From NCBI GenBank assembly GCA_007116755.1, contig SKHU01000077.1, positions 1-6,504 of the forward strand: a stretch of DNA of 6,504 bases, written 5' to 3'. The notes under the pieces are model-generated. The model saw only the letters and a program-made list of their open reading frames with translations. It was not told the origin of the DNA and did not search any database. The DNA comes from Alphaproteobacteria bacterium (GTDB lineage: Bacteria > Pseudomonadota > Alphaproteobacteria > Micavibrionales > CSBR16-224). Each line of letters starts with the position of its first letter. The first letter of the stretch is position 1. The translations under genes were made by a program, and so were the position numbers. Of this stretch, positions 5,463-6,504 are shown piece by piece.

Positions 5463-6504
5463 TTAACGGTTTTCCAGCCCCATCAGTGATCGGGCGAAAT
5501 CGCGTGCGTCGAACGGCCGCAGATCATCCACCCCTTCGCCGATGCCGATTGCGTGAATCGGCAAGCCGAATTTTTGCGCCAGCGATACGATGACACCGCC
5601 TTTGGCCGAACCGTCCAGCTTGGTCATGATCAGCCCTGTGACCTGCACGGATTTGCCGAAAATATCAACCTGCGAATGTGCGTTCTGCCCGACCGTCGCA
5701 TCCAGCACCAGCAGTGTCGTATGCGGCGCTGCCGCGTCATGTTTTTTCAGCACGCGCACGATTTTTTCCAGCTCGGCCATCAATTCCGTCTTGTTCTGCA
5801 AACGTCCTGCCGTATCCAGCAGCAGAATATCCATCCCCTGTTTTTTTGCCGCGTCATAGGCTTCATAGGCCAGCGCCCCCGCATCAGCCCCCGTTTCTTT
5901 GGCAATAACGGGACAACCGGTGCGATCGCCCCAGATTTTCAACTGCTCGACCGCCGCCGCGCGGAACGTATCGCCTGCGGCCAGCATCACTTTTTTGCCC
6001 TGCGCACGGTAATGATGCGCCATTTTGCCGATCGTCGTGGTTTTGCCTGCACCGTTGACCCCTGCGACCAGTACGACACAGGGGCCTCCGCTTTCCGGCG
6101 CTTCCAGCACCAGCGGCTGCATAACGGGATCCAGAATTTCCGTGATTTTTTCCGCGAGAAATTCACGCACCTCTTCTTCGGTAATATCCTTGCCGAAACG
6201 CGCATCCGATAGCGCCCCCGTCAGTGCCGCCGCCGTTTCGGGGCCGAGATCGGCGACGATCAGCGTCTCTTCCAGCTCTTCCAGAGTTTCCGCATCCAGT
6301 TTTTTCTTGGTAAACACCGCCGCGATATTTTCCGTCAGTTGTGACGAGGTTTTGTTCAACCCCTGCGTCAGGCGGGAAAACCAGCCGCCGGATTTTTCCG
6401 GTTCGGGTTCGGGTTCGGGTTCGGGTTCGGGTTCGGGTTCGGGTTCGGGTTCGGGTTCGGGTTCGGGATCGGGATCGGGCTCGGGTTCAGGCTCAAGATC
6501 AACG
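5463..6504 (-). CDS. ftsY: Signal recognition particle receptor FtsY (5' end outside window)
   Basis: 346 residues are visible; the start codon lies beyond 6504. The TTG at 6359 is internal, because the frame continues upstream through the conserved membrane-targeting segment SGGWFSRLTQGL (38-49). FtsY is the SRP-receptor GTPase that brings ribosome-nascent chain complexes to the inner membrane. In visible numbering: an acidic Glu/Asp-Pro repeat (4-35), the amphipathic segment, the N domain (about 50-135), then the G domain with G1 GVNGAGKTT (148-156), DTFRAAA (178-184), G3 DTAGR (230-234), G4 TKLDG (294-298), and GIGEGVDDL (320-328). All GTPase motifs are intact. The acidic N-terminal part replaces the A domain seen in E. 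coli. The gene ends 93 bp before amn on the same strand. Confidence 0.97.
   Translation of the reverse strand, partial: VDLEPEPEPDPDPEPEPEPEPEPEPEPEPEPEPEPEKSGGWFSRLTQGLNKTSSQLTENIAAVFTKKKLDAETLEELEETLIVADLGPETAAALTGALSDARFGKDITEEEVREFLAEKITEILDPVMQPLVLEAPESGGPCVVLVAGVNGAGKTTTIGKMAHHYRAQGKKVMLAAGDTFRAAAVEQLKIWGDRTGCPVIAKETGADAGALAYEAYDAAKKQGMDILLLDTAGRLQNKTELMAELEKIVRVLKKHDAAAPHTTLLVLDATVGQNAHSQVDIFGKSVQVTGLIMTKLDGSAKGGVIVSLAQKFGLPIHAIGIGEGVDDLRPFDARDFARSLMGLENR
6399..6494 (-). repeat. In-frame hexanucleotide repeat encoding (Glu/Asp-Pro)16 in ftsY
   Basis: On the + strand, 6402-6467 is 11 perfect tandem copies of TTCGGG. Two ATCGGG, one CTCGGG and one TTCAGG follow to 6491. Read on the minus strand this gives 16 consecutive acidic-proline dipeptides (14 Glu-Pro, 2 Asp-Pro). 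The unit is two codons, so copy-number change by slippage stays in frame and only alters linker length. The pure core with degenerate units at the N-terminal-coding end suggests recent expansion. Confidence 0.95.

Noticed and set aside
5553..6212. A 219-codon open frame on the + strand opposite ftsY
   Set aside because: It mirrors the conserved ftsY GTPase region; its composition (many Arg, Gln, Phe, Cys) and lack of any domain mark it as a shadow frame.
6357..6359. TTG as a start codon for ftsY
   Set aside because: The frame continues upstream through the conserved GGWFSRLTQG segment and the Glu-Pro repeat to the window edge, so the TTG encodes an internal leucine.
6402..6485. Telomere-like or CRISPR-like repeat array
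   Set aside because: The unit is 6 bp without spacers and lies in frame inside ftsY, so it is a coding microsatellite and not a telomere or CRISPR array.

Overview
The window reads as a compact stretch of chromosome from an alphaproteobacterium. The main taxonomic pointer is a PopZ/DUF2497 polar organizer. An acyl-homoserine-lactone type LuxR regulator, long AMP nucleosidase, TruA and FtsY fit this. Lineage within the class cannot be fixed from the sequence. Coding density is high, with seven protein genes, and I see no rRNA, tRNA, CRISPR array, insertion sequence or other sign of a mobile element.

Layout. Positions 1-326 hold an AT-rich upstream region with possible promoter elements. Two genes on the + strand follow, 6 bp apart: a J-domain protein (327-1211) and a small DUF4286 protein (1218-1547). 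They converge, with a 13-bp overlap, on a block of minus-strand genes. In transcription order these are ftsY (incomplete, running off the right edge), amn, an AHL-type luxR gene, popZ and truA. amn and luxR are 28 bp apart and probably cotranscribed. popZ has its own good promoter candidate (2971-2998), and truA follows it by 11 bp.

How the genes work together. Most are housekeeping: FtsY is the membrane receptor for signal-recognition-particle targeting, TruA pseudouridylates tRNA anticodon arms, Amn hydrolyses AMP to adenine and ribose 5-phosphate, and PopZ builds the polar hub that anchors chromosome origins and cell-cycle regulators. The LuxR protein keeps all six signature residues of the ligand pocket, but no luxI-type synthase lies in the window, so here it looks like a solo receptor placed behind amn.

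Points worth a second look are a J-protein whose HPD triad reads HED, a pure 11-copy hexanucleotide repeat encoding Glu-Pro in the FtsY N-terminal linker (which also makes a dense G-quadruplex-type motif on the + strand), the AMP nucleosidase/LuxR pairing, and a tail-to-tail overlap in which both proteins end with the same four residues. I found no convincing new multigene system; the region is largely ordinary chromosome with these local oddities.
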